DNA of 16,443 bases from an uncultured Bacillota bacterium. Its GTDB lineage: Bacteria; Bacillota_I; Bacilli_A; Izemoplasmatales; UBA1188. Location: assembly GCA_937907585.1 (NCBI GenBank), contig CALCVH010000074.1:1-16443 (forward strand), written 5' to 3'. Below are positions 1 through 8,000 of this stretch, piece by piece (position 1 is the stretch's first letter; each line of letters begins with the position of its first letter). Both the position numbers and the translations under genes were made by a program. Below the pieces are notes generated by a model. That model worked only from the letters and a program-made list of their open reading frames with translations. It ran no database searches and was not told the DNA's origin.

Positions 1-95
1 TTCATTATTCGTTCATAAAAATTAGACGCATAAGTATTATGAATCATACCATTTATATCAATAGATTTTAAATGTTTAATCTCATATGTATCCAT
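1..95 (-). CDS. 5' end of an unidentified leftward gene (partial)
   Basis: An open frame on the minus strand starts with ATG at 95-93 and runs off the left edge without a stop (31 codons visible). The product begins MDTYEIKHLKSIDING and continues with IHNTYASNFYERIM; I recognise no family. An in-frame TAG six bases upstream means the frame cannot start earlier. A TATAAT box lies only five bases before the ATG, so the transcript would be leaderless or nearly so, and no Shine-Dalgarno sequence is present. The gene diverges from the HTH-aminopeptidase gene and shares its upstream region. The reading is limited by the short length visible; it could also be a chance frame, although the promoter-like spacing argues against that. 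Confidence 0.5.
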   Translation of the reverse strand, partial: MDTYEIKHLKSIDINGMIHNTYASNFYERIM

Positions 96-100
96 ACTCT

Positions 101-129
101 ATTATACAATAAGAAAAAGAATCGATTAA
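101..129 (-). promoter_or_regulatory. Candidate promoter of the leftward gene
   Basis: On the minus strand a perfect TATAAT (106-101) lies 17 bases from a weak TTAATC (129-124, three of six matches to TTGACA). Only five bases separate the -10 from the ATG. The -10 is preceded by ATTG, giving ATTGTATAAT. Its -35 overlaps the left arm of the inverted repeat at 118-144. The call rests on the -10 and the position only. Confidence 0.4.
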
Positions 130-144
130 AGATTTATCGATTCT
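118..144. repeat. 9-bp perfect inverted repeat in the divergent intergenic region
   Basis: AGAATCGAT (118-126) and ATCGATTCT (136-144) are perfect complements around a nine-base centre. Read leftward, the second arm is followed by a T-rich run, so it resembles a weak leftward terminator, but no leftward gene lies upstream of it. One arm overlaps the -35 region of the leftward gene, so an operator is at least as plausible. No binding protein can be assigned. Confidence 0.4.
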
Positions 145-193
145 AATTATTGCGAAATATTTATATGAGCTTTTTTATTGCTTATATTATTTA

Positions 194-206
194 ATTGTAT
201 TACAAT
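194..206. promoter_or_regulatory. 13-bp palindrome, possible operator upstream of the HTH-aminopeptidase gene
   Basis: ATTGTA, T, TACAAT form a perfect palindrome overlapping the predicted -35 of the downstream gene. The same half-site recurs at 227-232 (forward, touching the +strand -10) and at 105-110 (reverse, touching the leftward -10). That gives four copies in about 130 bases. Such half-sites suit a small XRE dimer, and the downstream gene encodes an XRE domain; binding is inference. Confidence 0.3.
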
Positions 207-228
207 CTAAATATATAAATAATATAAT
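200..228 (+). promoter_or_regulatory. Candidate promoter of the HTH-aminopeptidase gene
   Basis: A perfect TATAAT at 223-228 has a weak TTACAA (three of six) 17 bases upstream at 200-205. Initiation about seven bases after the -10 would leave a leader of only about ten bases before the ATG at 245. The GGTG at 237-240 is the only, weak, ribosome-site candidate. The -10 is good and the -35 poor, so an activator or an extended contact may be needed. Confidence 0.45.
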
Positions 229-244
229 TGTAAAATGGTGAAAT

Positions 245-1705
245 ATGAAAAAATTAAAAGAAATTAGAAGAAAAAACAATTTAACACAACAACAAATGGC
301 TTCAATACTCGGTATCTCACAACAAGCTTACTCTGCATATGAGCAAGACGGAAATACTCCATCTGATGAAATGCTTGAAAAAATAGCTGTAATATTTGAA
401 ACAACATTATCAGATTTAAAGTCATCATCAGAATACTATAACAAGGAAGTTAATTCTATCGAAGATTTTTTAGGAAGTTCTTATACTGCGTATCATACAA
501 CTAAAAACATCATCAACAAACTAGAAAAATATGGATATAGAAGGTTATATGAATCTGAAACATGGAATCTTAAAAAAGGATCAAAGGTTTATATAGTAAA
601 GAATTCTAGTGCTGTAATCGCAATAAATATTGGTAGCCTTGAAAACAACGCATTTAATATTGCGGAATGTCACACAGACTCTCCTGTATTAAAAATAAAA
701 GGCAATACGATCACAAAATCAAATAGTGGTTCTAGAATAGATGTTGAAAAATATGGCGGATTAATTTTATATTCTATGCTTGATATTCCTCTAAAAATCG
801 CTGGAAGAATAATGGTAGAAAAAAACGATAGAATAGAAACAAAAATAGTAACCAGCGATTTTAATATAAATATTCCTAGTTTATGTATTCATCATAATCC
901 AACAGTTAATGATGGCATAGCGTTGAGTGTTCAAAACGATATGCAGCCACTACTTGGAAATGTAGATGACGTATATTCGTTATTTGAGAAAAAAGATAAG
1001 ATAATCGATTCAGATTTATATGTTGTTCCTGATGTTAAACCATATAGAAGCGGAGTTAATGGCGAATATCTCGCATCACCTAGAATAGACAATTTATCTA
1101 GCTGTTATTCAATATTAGAATCTATCATTAATGCTAAACCAAAAGGTGTAGCTATCGGATTTTTCGCTGATAATGAAGAAATTGGTAGTTTAACTAAACA
1201 AGGAGCACGCTCAAGTTTCTTACCTGAAACACTAAAGAAGATAAATAGAGCGTTAGGATATAACGATGAAGACTACTTAAAAGCGAAAAGAAACGGATTT
1301 GTTCTATCTATTGATAATGGCCATGCGGTTCACCCAGCACATCCAGAAAAATATGATTTAAACTGTGGAGCACACCTTAACCAAGGAATTATGATTAAAC
1401 ACCATACAAATTATGCGACCGACGGTTTTTCATCATCTATAGTTAAAATGATTTGTAAAAAAGGACACGTCCAATATCAAGATTTTTATAATAAATCAGA
1501 TTTAAGAAATGGCGGAACTATTGGACTAGATACTTCAAGCCAACTTCAAATGAATACTGCGGATATCGGACTTCCTCAGCTTGCGATGCATTCTGCAATA
1601 GAAACAGTAGGATATAACGACATTAAAGAAATGGAAAAATTGGTTTTAACTTTCTTTAATACGTCGATAGAAATCAAAGAAAACGATACAATATCAATAA
1701 AATAG
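245..1705 (+). CDS. M18-family zinc aminopeptidase fused to an N-terminal XRE helix-turn-helix domain
   Basis: The product (486 aa) probably removes N-terminal residues from peptides in the cytoplasm; M18 enzymes favour acidic or neutral N-termini and bind two metal ions. Residues 4-58 form an XRE/HTH_3 domain (LTQQQMASILGISQQAYSAY spans helices 2-3). The M18 domain follows from about residue 70. Visible motifs are AECHTDSP with metal ligand H143, PRIDNLSS with bridging D282, DNEEIGS with E311/E312, SIDNGH with D357, and the closing ligand H449 in LAMHSAIE. All expected metal and catalytic residues are present. The peptidase part is about 415 residues, near the usual length for the family, so the HTH is an addition, not a replacement. 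The start sits directly before the HTH, and no separate downstream start with a ribosome site was seen. It is transcribed alone, divergent from the leftward gene. Autoregulation is inferred only. Confidence 0.9.
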   Translation: MKKLKEIRRKNNLTQQQMASILGISQQAYSAYEQDGNTPSDEMLEKIAVIFETTLSDLKSSSEYYNKEVNSIEDFLGSSYTAYHTTKNIINKLEKYGYRRLYESETWNLKKGSKVYIVKNSSAVIAINIGSLENNAFNIAECHTDSPVLKIKGNTITKSNSGSRIDVEKYGGLILYSMLDIPLKIAGRIMVEKNDRIETKIVTSDFNINIPSLCIHHNPTVNDGIALSVQNDMQPLLGNVDDVYSLFEKKDKIIDSDLYVVPDVKPYRSGVNGEYLASPRIDNLSSCYSILESIINAKPKGVAIGFFADNEEIGSLTKQGARSSFLPETLKKINRALGYNDEDYLKAKRNGFVLSIDNGHAVHPAHPEKYDLNCGAHLNQGIMIKHHTNYATDGFSSSIVKMICKKGHVQYQDFYNKSDLRNGGTIGLDTSSQLQMNTADIGLPQLAMHSAIETVGYNDIKEMEKLVLTFFNTSIEIKENDTISIK

Positions 1706-1722
1706 CCCAAAACTACAAATCC

Positions 1723-1739
1723 CAACAATTTTATTGTTG
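1723..1739. repeat. Small hairpin between the aminopeptidase gene and rpmH
   Basis: CAACAAT (1723-1729) pairs with ATTGTTG (1733-1739) around TTT. No T-run follows, so it is a poor intrinsic terminator for the aminopeptidase gene. Its right arm covers the first three bases of the rpmH -35 hexamer. It may modulate the promoter or be incidental; read-through from the aminopeptidase gene into rpmH is possible. Confidence 0.4.
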
Positions 1740-1765
1740 ACATAAGAAGAGATATTTTTTATAAT
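1737..1765 (+). promoter_or_regulatory. Consensus sigma-70/SigA promoter of the rpmH operon
   Basis: TTGACA (1737-1742), a 17-base spacer and TATAAT (1760-1765) match the housekeeping consensus at all twelve positions. Initiation near 1772 leaves a leader of about 30 bases carrying AAAGGAGG (1786-1793), eight bases before the rpmH ATG. It is the strongest promoter in the window, as expected for a ribosomal protein gene, and presumably drives the six-gene operon to the terminator at 8453-8499. Confidence 0.92.
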
Positions 1766-1801
1766 AGAAAAGCGTGGTTTTTCACAAAGGAGGCACCAAT
1801 T

Positions 1802-1936
1802 ATGAGTCAAACATATCAACCAAGTAAAATTAAAAGAGTAAGAACACATGGTTTCCGTGCTAGAATGTCTTCTGTAGGCGGAAGAAGAGTTTTATCATCT
1901 AGAAGAGCAAAAGGCCGCAAGACTCTTACTGTTTAA
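1802..1936 (+). CDS. rpmH: Large ribosomal subunit protein bL34
   Basis: This 44-residue, very basic protein is bL34, a small 50S subunit protein that binds 23S rRNA. It begins [18 protein letters not shown] and contains GFRARMSS and RRAKGRK, matching the family along its whole length (usual length 44-46). The usual MKRTYQPSK start is here MSQTYQPSK, a small N-terminal variation. The start is set by AAAGGAGG eight bases upstream. It is the first gene of the operon, behind a consensus promoter and next to rnpA as in most bacteria. A terminator-like hairpin follows within about 50 bases and probably keeps L34 output above that of the downstream genes. Confidence 0.98.
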   Translation: MSQTYQPSKIKRVRTHGFRARMSSVGGRRVLSSRRAKGRKTLTV

Positions 1937-1986
1937 TTTTAAACAAATAAATAAAAACAACTTAAATAAAAATATATTGTACTTGT

Positions 1987-2031
1987 AAACACCCGAAAAT
2001 ATATTTAAGTATTTTTGAGTGTTTTTATTTT
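1987..2031 (+). terminator. Terminator-like hairpin (attenuator) between rpmH and rnpA
   Basis: A 15-pair stem joins 1987-2001 to 2010-2024, with one C-A mismatch, one G-U pair and an eight-base loop. TTTTTATTTTA (2022-2032) follows at once, giving the form of an intrinsic terminator. Because rnpA, yidC and jag are tightly linked downstream and no strong second promoter is visible, the hairpin more likely terminates partially, or marks an RNA processing site, than ends transcription. Its T-run ends ten bases before the rnpA start. Confidence 0.7.
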
Positions 2032-2041
2032 ATATTTAATT

Positions 2042-2380
2042 ATGAAAAAAGAGTTTAGAATAAAGAAATCTGATGAAATCGAAGCCATAATCAAGAACAA
2101 AGAAGTTGTGGGTGGAAAATATTTTGTATTATATAAAATGACGAACCACGAAAATACGCATTTCCGCTTCGCTTTAAGTGTTCCAAAAAAATATGGTGAT
2201 GCGACAGATAGAAACTTAATAAAAAGAAGAATTAGGTCAATTGTTCACGAACAAAAATTCCTGAGTAATATTGATCTTTTTCTTGTTGTTAAGGCATCGG
2301 CTTCTAACCTCGACTACACTAAAATAACAAATGAAATTACTGAACTTTTTAAAAAAGCTCATGTTTTGGAGGATAAATGA
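2042..2380 (+). CDS. rnpA: Ribonuclease P protein component
   Basis: The product (112 aa) is the protein subunit of RNase P. It helps the catalytic RNA cleave the 5' leader from precursor tRNA. It starts MKKEFRIKKSDEIEAI and carries the family signature in RFALSVPKKYG followed by DRNLIKRRIR, the conserved RNxxKR basic helix. Length is typical. ATG 2042 is preferred over the in-frame TTG at 2015: the added residues would be hydrophobic and fall inside the terminator-like hairpin, and family members begin at this point. No Shine-Dalgarno sequence precedes the ATG (the 15 upstream bases are A and T only), so translation is probably weak, fitting the low copy number needed. The TGA stop overlaps the yidC ATG as ATGA. 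Confidence 0.96.
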   Translation: MKKEFRIKKSDEIEAIIKNKEVVGGKYFVLYKMTNHENTHFRFALSVPKKYGDATDRNLIKRRIRSIVHEQKFLSNIDLFLVVKASASNLDYTKITNEITELFKKAHVLEDK

Positions 2381-3849
2381 AAAAGAGTACATTATTAGTA
2401 TTTATATCTCTGTTTCTAGTCTTTTTGATGACAGGATGTAGACAAAAATCTGATAGCGAAAACGCATATAGACTTCCTCTTGGCGATGCAGGATACATCT
2501 CTGAGATGGATTTTAAATTATATAGAAAAGAAGCTGTTAAGAATGAAAACGGCGAAACAGTATATGATTTTGATTATGACTATATTAGTTCAGACACAAC
2601 TTATACTGTAGGCGCATCTATGATCGCTAATGAAGAAAAATATGTTAATAAAGCATATAAAATGTCTATCGGTTATTATGAAGATGGAGTTTATAAAGCT
2701 TTATCAGATAAAGTAATTAAAACTATAGCTTCTAAAGATGCGTTCACTAAAGAAACATTCGAATTTAAAAGCGGAACAATAACTGATTCAATGAAAGAAT
2801 CTTTAGTATTTAAACTCGAATTTGGTACTAATATCGATGAAGAATATTACAAGAGTCAAAATCCAGACGCTAAAAAGAGCGCAATTAATAAATATAGAAA
2901 ATCATTTAGAGGAGCTTCTTTCGCAATAAATGAAATTTCTATTGGAACAAATAACGCTTTATATGAGACAAAATTAGCCGGACAAAAAGTATTTAAAGAA
3001 AATAACAGTCTATATTTCTATAATACAGCAACTGTATCTACATCAGAATCCGATACCAGCATAGTAACAACTGTTAAATTAAATAGTAAAACAGGTCCAT
3101 GGCAATGGATTATTGAAATGCTTGGAAAGTTATTAGCGTGGATTACTAATTTAGCTGGTGGCTATTATTGGCTAGGACTATTAATCTTCACAATCTTAAT
3201 TAGATCTATTGGATGGCCAATTTACGCTAAAACAAATAGTTTCAGCACAAATATGGCTAAGGTTCAACCAGAATTAGATAAATTAAATAAGAAGTATGAA
3301 GGAAAAACTGACCAAAACTCAAAGATGAAACAACAAATGGAAATACGTCAGATAATGAAGAAAAACCATGTAAGTATGTGGGGATGCTTGTTACCATTTG
3401 CGCAAATGCCTATATTCTTTGCGGTTTATCAAGTTGTTCAAAGATTCCCTCTTACACCTTTATACGCAAACGTTAACTATAAATTCTTATTTACTACATT
3501 CGCAATGAATTATGGACAAGCGTCTGGTCACTGGTTGCTTGCGATATTAGTTGGTATCACAATGATTGGATCTCAATTATTATCAACTTATATGGCAAAG
3601 AGAGTTCAAAGAAAGAAAGCTAACTTCTATACTGCTAAGAACCAACAAAGCAACAAATCTATGCTCATTATGATGATAGTTATGACTGTAATGATGGTAG
3701 TGTTTGCTTGGAATTCATCAGGTATTGCGTTCTACTGGATTATTGGTAATATTTATCAAATAGGACAAACATTCATTTCTAAATTACAAGAAGAAAAGAA
3801 AGAAGAAAAACTCCAATTAAAAAGCGGAAAATCAAGAGGTAGATATTAA
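2377..3849 (+). CDS. yidC: YidC/Oxa1/Alb3-family membrane protein insertase with a lipoprotein signal and a large ectodomain
   Basis: The product inserts and folds membrane proteins, alone or with SecYEG. Residues 1-20 are a lipoprotein-type signal with lipobox LMTGC and acylation Cys21. Residues about 22-242 form a hydrophilic extracytoplasmic region I cannot assign to a family. The insertase core follows: hydrophobic segments near 245-259, 263-283, 335-355, 385-405 and 427-467. R276 in LIRSIGWP matches the conserved groove arginine of Gram-positive YidC, a charged cytoplasmic hairpin spans about 285-330, and a basic tail (KEEKLQLKSGKSRGRY) ends the protein. Gram-positive YidC proteins are usually about 260-290 residues; this one is 490, the excess lying entirely in the ectodomain. 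GGAGG (2368-2372) inside rnpA supports the start, which overlaps rnpA by four bases; the TAA stop overlaps the jag ATG by one. Confidence 0.95.
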   Translation: MKKSTLLVFISLFLVFLMTGCRQKSDSENAYRLPLGDAGYISEMDFKLYRKEAVKNENGETVYDFDYDYISSDTTYTVGASMIANEEKYVNKAYKMSIGYYEDGVYKALSDKVIKTIASKDAFTKETFEFKSGTITDSMKESLVFKLEFGTNIDEEYYKSQNPDAKKSAINKYRKSFRGASFAINEISIGTNNALYETKLAGQKVFKENNSLYFYNTATVSTSESDTSIVTTVKLNSKTGPWQWIIEMLGKLLAWITNLAGGYYWLGLLIFTILIRSIGWPIYAKTNSFSTNMAKVQPELDKLNKKYEGKTDQNSKMKQQMEIRQIMKKNHVSMWGCLLPFAQMPIFFAVYQVVQRFPLTPLYANVNYKFLFTTFAMNYGQASGHWLLAILVGITMIGSQLLSTYMAKRVQRKKANFYTAKNQQSNKSMLIMMIVMTVMMVVFAWNSSGIAFYWIIGNIYQIGQTFISKLQEEKKEEKLQLKSGKSRGRY

Positions 3850-4463
3850 TGAAACAAGTATATATTGAATCAAAATCTTTAGAAGATGCATACGAACAAG
3901 CTGAAAACGAGCTCAAAGCGACTAAAGATCAGATAGAATTTCAAGTAGAAGAAGAAAAGAAATTATTCTCAAAATTATATAAAGTTACCGCTACACTTAA
4001 AGTAGATCGTCCTATGGAAGGATTAAAATATCTTAAAACTATATTAGAAGGTCTTGAAATCAAGGCTGTAGTTGAACTTAGAAAGAAATCTGGAAACAAA
4101 GAATTAAGATATGTTATTACTTCTGAAGAAAACCCTATTTTAATTGGAAAAGGTGGAAAAACTTTAGAATCTATTCAAACGCTCGTTAGATGCGTTGTGA
4201 ATGGAGATAAAGACGAAGACGAATATCAAGTGACCGTTGATTGCGGTGGATATAAAGAATCAAGAAATAAACACCTTGAAATCATCGCCACTAAGACCGC
4301 TAAAGAAGTTGCTGAAACTAAGATTGAAGCTCATCTAGAACCAATGAATTCTTTCGAAAGAAGAATTGTTCACGCTAAACTCGCTGACTGGAGAGATGTA
4401 TATACTGAATCAGAAGGCGAAGGAAAAGAAAGACATATCGTCATCAAACCAAAGAAAAAGTAA
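3849..4463 (+). CDS. jag: Jag/KhpB (EloR) RNA-binding protein
   Basis: A 204-residue cytoplasmic RNA-binding protein with the three-part Jag layout: Jag-N domain (about 1-50), KH domain (about 80-140, with the RNA-gripping loop GKGG at 100-103) and R3H domain (about 165-203, with the R-xxx-H signature at R171 and H175). The family partners KhpA and influences cell elongation and division in streptococci; in Bacillus the gene is cotranscribed with the YidC homologue spoIIIJ, the same arrangement as here. Length is close to the B. subtilis protein. The ATG overlaps the yidC TAA by one base (TAATG), so translation is probably coupled. The C-terminus is lysine-rich (KPKKK). Confidence 0.95.
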   Translation: MKQVYIESKSLEDAYEQAENELKATKDQIEFQVEEEKKLFSKLYKVTATLKVDRPMEGLKYLKTILEGLEIKAVVELRKKSGNKELRYVITSEENPILIGKGGKTLESIQTLVRCVVNGDKDEDEYQVTVDCGGYKESRNKHLEIIATKTAKEVAETKIEAHLEPMNSFERRIVHAKLADWRDVYTESEGEGKERHIVIKPKKK

Positions 4464-4464
4464 A

Positions 4465-5025
4465 ATGAAACTAATAGTAGGCCTTGGAAATCCAGATTTA
4501 AAATATAAAAACACCCGACATAATGTTGGGTTTATGGTTTTGGATAATTACGCTGAATCTAAAAGATATTCTTTTAAAACAAAGAAGGAATTTAAAGGTG
4601 ATTTATATATTGATAAAGATTTTATTCTTTTAAAACCTCTAACATATATGAATCTAAGTGGTGAATCTGTAAGGGCTGTAGTTAATTTTTATAAGATAGA
4701 TATAGATGATATATTAATAATATCTGATGATTTCAATATTCCTTTTTTAAAGATAAGATTAAGAAACAAGGGTTCAGCTGGTGGACATAATGGATTAAAA
4801 TCTATTATTTCTAATCTTGGAAGCGAAAACTTTAAAAGACTTAGATTCGGGTTAGGTCAACCCGAATATGATACGATAGATTATGTTCTATCTAAGTTCT
4901 CCAAAGATGAACTTAAAAAAATGAAAGAATCATTTGTTAAAACCGATGAAATCATCGACATGTTTATAAAAGGCGAATCCTTTGATTTAATAATGAACAG
5001 ATATAATGTAAATGATTCTTTATAG
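4465..5025 (+). CDS. pth: Peptidyl-tRNA hydrolase
   Basis: This 186-residue enzyme cleaves the ester bond of peptidyl-tRNAs dropped by ribosomes, recycling tRNA. It begins MKLIVGLGNPDLKY (N9 of GLGNP) and shows TRHNVGF with catalytic H19, LLKPLTYMNLSG, the SDDFNIP segment with the acidic residues that activate the histidine, and GSAGGHNGLKSI. Length is typical. ATG 4465 is chosen because family proteins begin exactly at M-K-L-I-V-G-L-G-N; a longer frame beginning at 4366 would only add residues read out of frame from jag. Only one base separates it from the jag stop and no strong ribosome site is visible, so re-initiation is likely. It overlaps mfd by 14 bases; pth-mfd adjacency is also found in Bacillus. 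Confidence 0.96.
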   Translation: MKLIVGLGNPDLKYKNTRHNVGFMVLDNYAESKRYSFKTKKEFKGDLYIDKDFILLKPLTYMNLSGESVRAVVNFYKIDIDDILIISDDFNIPFLKIRLRNKGSAGGHNGLKSIISNLGSENFKRLRFGLGQPEYDTIDYVLSKFSKDELKKMKESFVKTDEIIDMFIKGESFDLIMNRYNVNDSL

Positions 5026-8000
5026 TGATTATTTATTAAAATTTCCTATAATCAAAGAAATTTTAGATAAGACAAAATCGAATAGTAAAGTAGAAATAAG
5101 CGAAGTGAACAAAGATTCTGCTTCGCTTATTTCCCTATGTTTAAATAATGAACTTGATGAAACTATTGTAGTTGTAACGCCTAATATATTTCAAGCACAA
5201 AAACTATATGATAATCTATCACAAGCTCTAGATAATGTTTACTTTTATCCAAAAGACGATTTGGTATCTGTTGAATTATTAACTGAATCATTTGATTTTA
5301 AATTACAAAGAGTAAATGCGCTTTCCGCAATATTTAATAACTCTTATAAATCTATTATCATAACCCCATTATCAGCTGTTTTAACTAAAGTTCCATATAA
5401 AGATGTATACAAATCTCATATCTTAAATATTAAAAAGGGAGATGAGATTAAGCCAAAAAACATTTTGGATAAACTACTAGAAGCTGGATATGAAAGAAAT
5501 TATACAATAGAAAAACAAGGCGATATATCTTTAAGAGGTTCTATATTAGATATTTTCCCAATCAATGATCAAAAAGCTTATAGACTTGATTTTTTTGGCG
5601 ATGAAGTAGATACAATTAAAGTTCTTGATATCGAATCTCAAAGATCTAAAGGAGAAATAGACAGTATTTCTGTAATGCCTAAAACAGAAATATTATTCTC
5701 CGAACAAGAAAAAGAAGTTATACGTTTCTTTATTAACGATAAATTATCAGAAAATCTAAGCTCTAAAACAAGAGAAAAATTTACAAAAGATTTAGATTAT
5801 CTAAATGATTTTTCTGAAAATACTATATTACAAAAATACTTATCAATTTTTATTACTGAAAACTATTCTTTTTTAGATTATATCGATAATAAGATTGTGT
5901 TGTTTTATGAATATGAAGATATTGTAAAACAAGAAGCTGTAATCAACAATCAGATATATGATTATCTATCTGATTTCAAAGACTATTTTAGTTCTACGAT
6001 GTTTTTAAATAAATTAGATACATATTCTTTTGATCATATTGTTTATTTAACTAAGACAAAGAGATTCTATGAGCTTGATGATATTAGATTAAATTCTAAA
6101 GAAATAACTCATTATGAAAATAGATTAGATTTATTTATTGCGGAATTAAAATCAGCTGGATCAACTAAAACAACAATCATAAACTTAAATGAATCATCTT
6201 ATGATGTGTTAAAAACTGCGTTTATAGAAAACAATGTTAAGTTTGTTGAAGTGTTTGATAAAATTGTTCCAGGAAAGATTAATTTAGTTAAGGACGTACC
6301 TTTTGTTTCGTTTGATATAGATTCTCTAAATACCAGATGTTTATCTGAACAGAATCTATTTAAATCATACCCAGTTAAAAAGGGTAAATATAATTTATCT
6401 ATTGAAACAAAGAGATTAAAGTCTATAAACGAACTTAAAATAGGCGATTACGTTGTTCATTATGAGTACGGTATTGGTAAATTCTTAGAAATTACTACAA
6501 TGACTCTTGGACAACATACAAGCGATTTTATTCATATTAAATATGACAAAGACCAATCTGTTTATATTCCAGTAGAAAACTTACATACATTATCTAAATA
6601 CGCTGGAAGTGAATCATATACACCAAAACTTTCAAGTCTAAATTCAAAGGAGTGGCAAAAAACTAGAAATAACGCTAGAAAGAAAGCTGGTGAGCTCGCA
6701 GAAAGACTTCTTAATTTATATTCTGAAAGAGAAAGAGTTGAAGGCTTTGCGTATTTAAAAGATGATGAGACACAAAAACAGTTTGAAAATGATTTTAAAT
6801 ATGAGTTAACGAAGGATCAAGCTCAAACTATAATAGATGTTAAAAACGACATGGAAAGCACAAAACCAATGGATAGACTAATCTGTGGTGATGTTGGTTT
6901 TGGAAAAACAGAAGTCGCTTTAAGAGCGGCATTTAAAGCTGTGCTTTCAGGAAAACAAGTCGCGTATTTAGCTCCAACCACTATTCTTGCGAGACAACAC
7001 TACTATACATTTAAAGAAAGAATGGATAAATATGGGGTTAACGTGGGCTTGATTTCTAGATTTGTTTCTAATAAAGAGATAAAAAAGAATCTTATTGATC
7101 TAGAAAGAGGAACCTTAGATATTATTATTGGAACACATAGATTATTATCAAAGGACGTTGTGTTCAAAAACCTTGGTTTGTTCATAATCGATGAGGAACA
7201 AAGATTTGGTGTAGAAGCTAAAGAAAAAATTAAAGAAATGAAGACGAATGTCGATTGTCTTACTTTAACAGCGACACCTATACCTAGAACATTACAGATG
7301 GCTATTACAGGAATCAAAAACATTTCTTTAATTGAAACGGCTCCTAAAGGAAGATATCCTATTCAAACTTATGTACTAGAAAGAAATGATTACGTCGTTA
7401 AAGACGCGATAGAAAGAGAACTATCTAAAGGTGGTCAAGTATTCTATTTATATAATAGAGTTGAAGATATGGATAGAGTTGTTGAATATGTACATTCTTT
7501 AGTTCCTGAAGCAAGATTATCTATTATCCATGGAAAAATGGATAGAGATGAAATTGAAACAACTATCGATTCATTTATCAATCAAGACTCCGATATTCTT
7601 CTTACGACCACAATAATTGAGACAGGCGTTGATATTCCAAACGCCAATACACTAATTGTTCATGACGCAGAAAGATATGGGCTCGCTCAACTTTACCAAA
7701 TTAAAGGTAGAGTTGGAAGAAGCGATAAAATATCTTATGCATACTTAATGTATGAAAAGAACGCAAGATTAACAGAAGACGCGGTTAAACGATTAAAAGC
7801 GATCAAGGATTTTGCGGAGTTAGGATCAGGATTTAAGATTGCGGTAAGAGACTTGACCAATAGAGGAGCTGGTGAAGTTTTAGGAAAAGAACAATCTGGC
7901 TTTATGGATAAGGTCGGTGTTGATTTATATCTTAAGATTCTAGATGAAGAAATAAAGAAAAAGAAAGGATTAGAAACAGAAAAGGCTGATGATAAAGAAG

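Noticed and set aside
118..144. Inverted repeat as a leftward terminator
   Set aside because: No leftward gene lies to its right for it to terminate, and its arm overlaps the leftward gene's promoter; kept as a repeat of unknown role.
245..1705. HTH and peptidase as two separate genes joined by a sequencing error
   Set aside because: The frame is open with no stop or low-quality-looking run across residues 58-70, and no start codon with a ribosome site lies at the peptidase boundary. A comparison with relatives would still be decisive.
1977..2005. Possible second promoter for rnpA (TTGTAC, 17 bases, TATATT)
   Set aside because: The -35 has only three matches and the -10 falls in the stem and loop of the attenuator; AT-rich DNA yields such matches easily.
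2015..2041. Upstream TTG start for rnpA giving a 121-residue protein
   Set aside because: The nine extra residues are hydrophobic, lie within the hairpin and T-run, and family proteins start at the MKKEFRIKK region. No ribosome site precedes the TTG.
4366..4464. Longer pth frame starting inside jag
   Set aside because: The added 33 residues overlap the jag R3H domain in another frame, and the family starts exactly at MKLIVGLGNP.
5245..5253. DnaA-box-like TTATCCAAA
   Set aside because: It is a single one-mismatch site inside mfd with no neighbours. The intergenic regions contain no such sites, so no origin is called.
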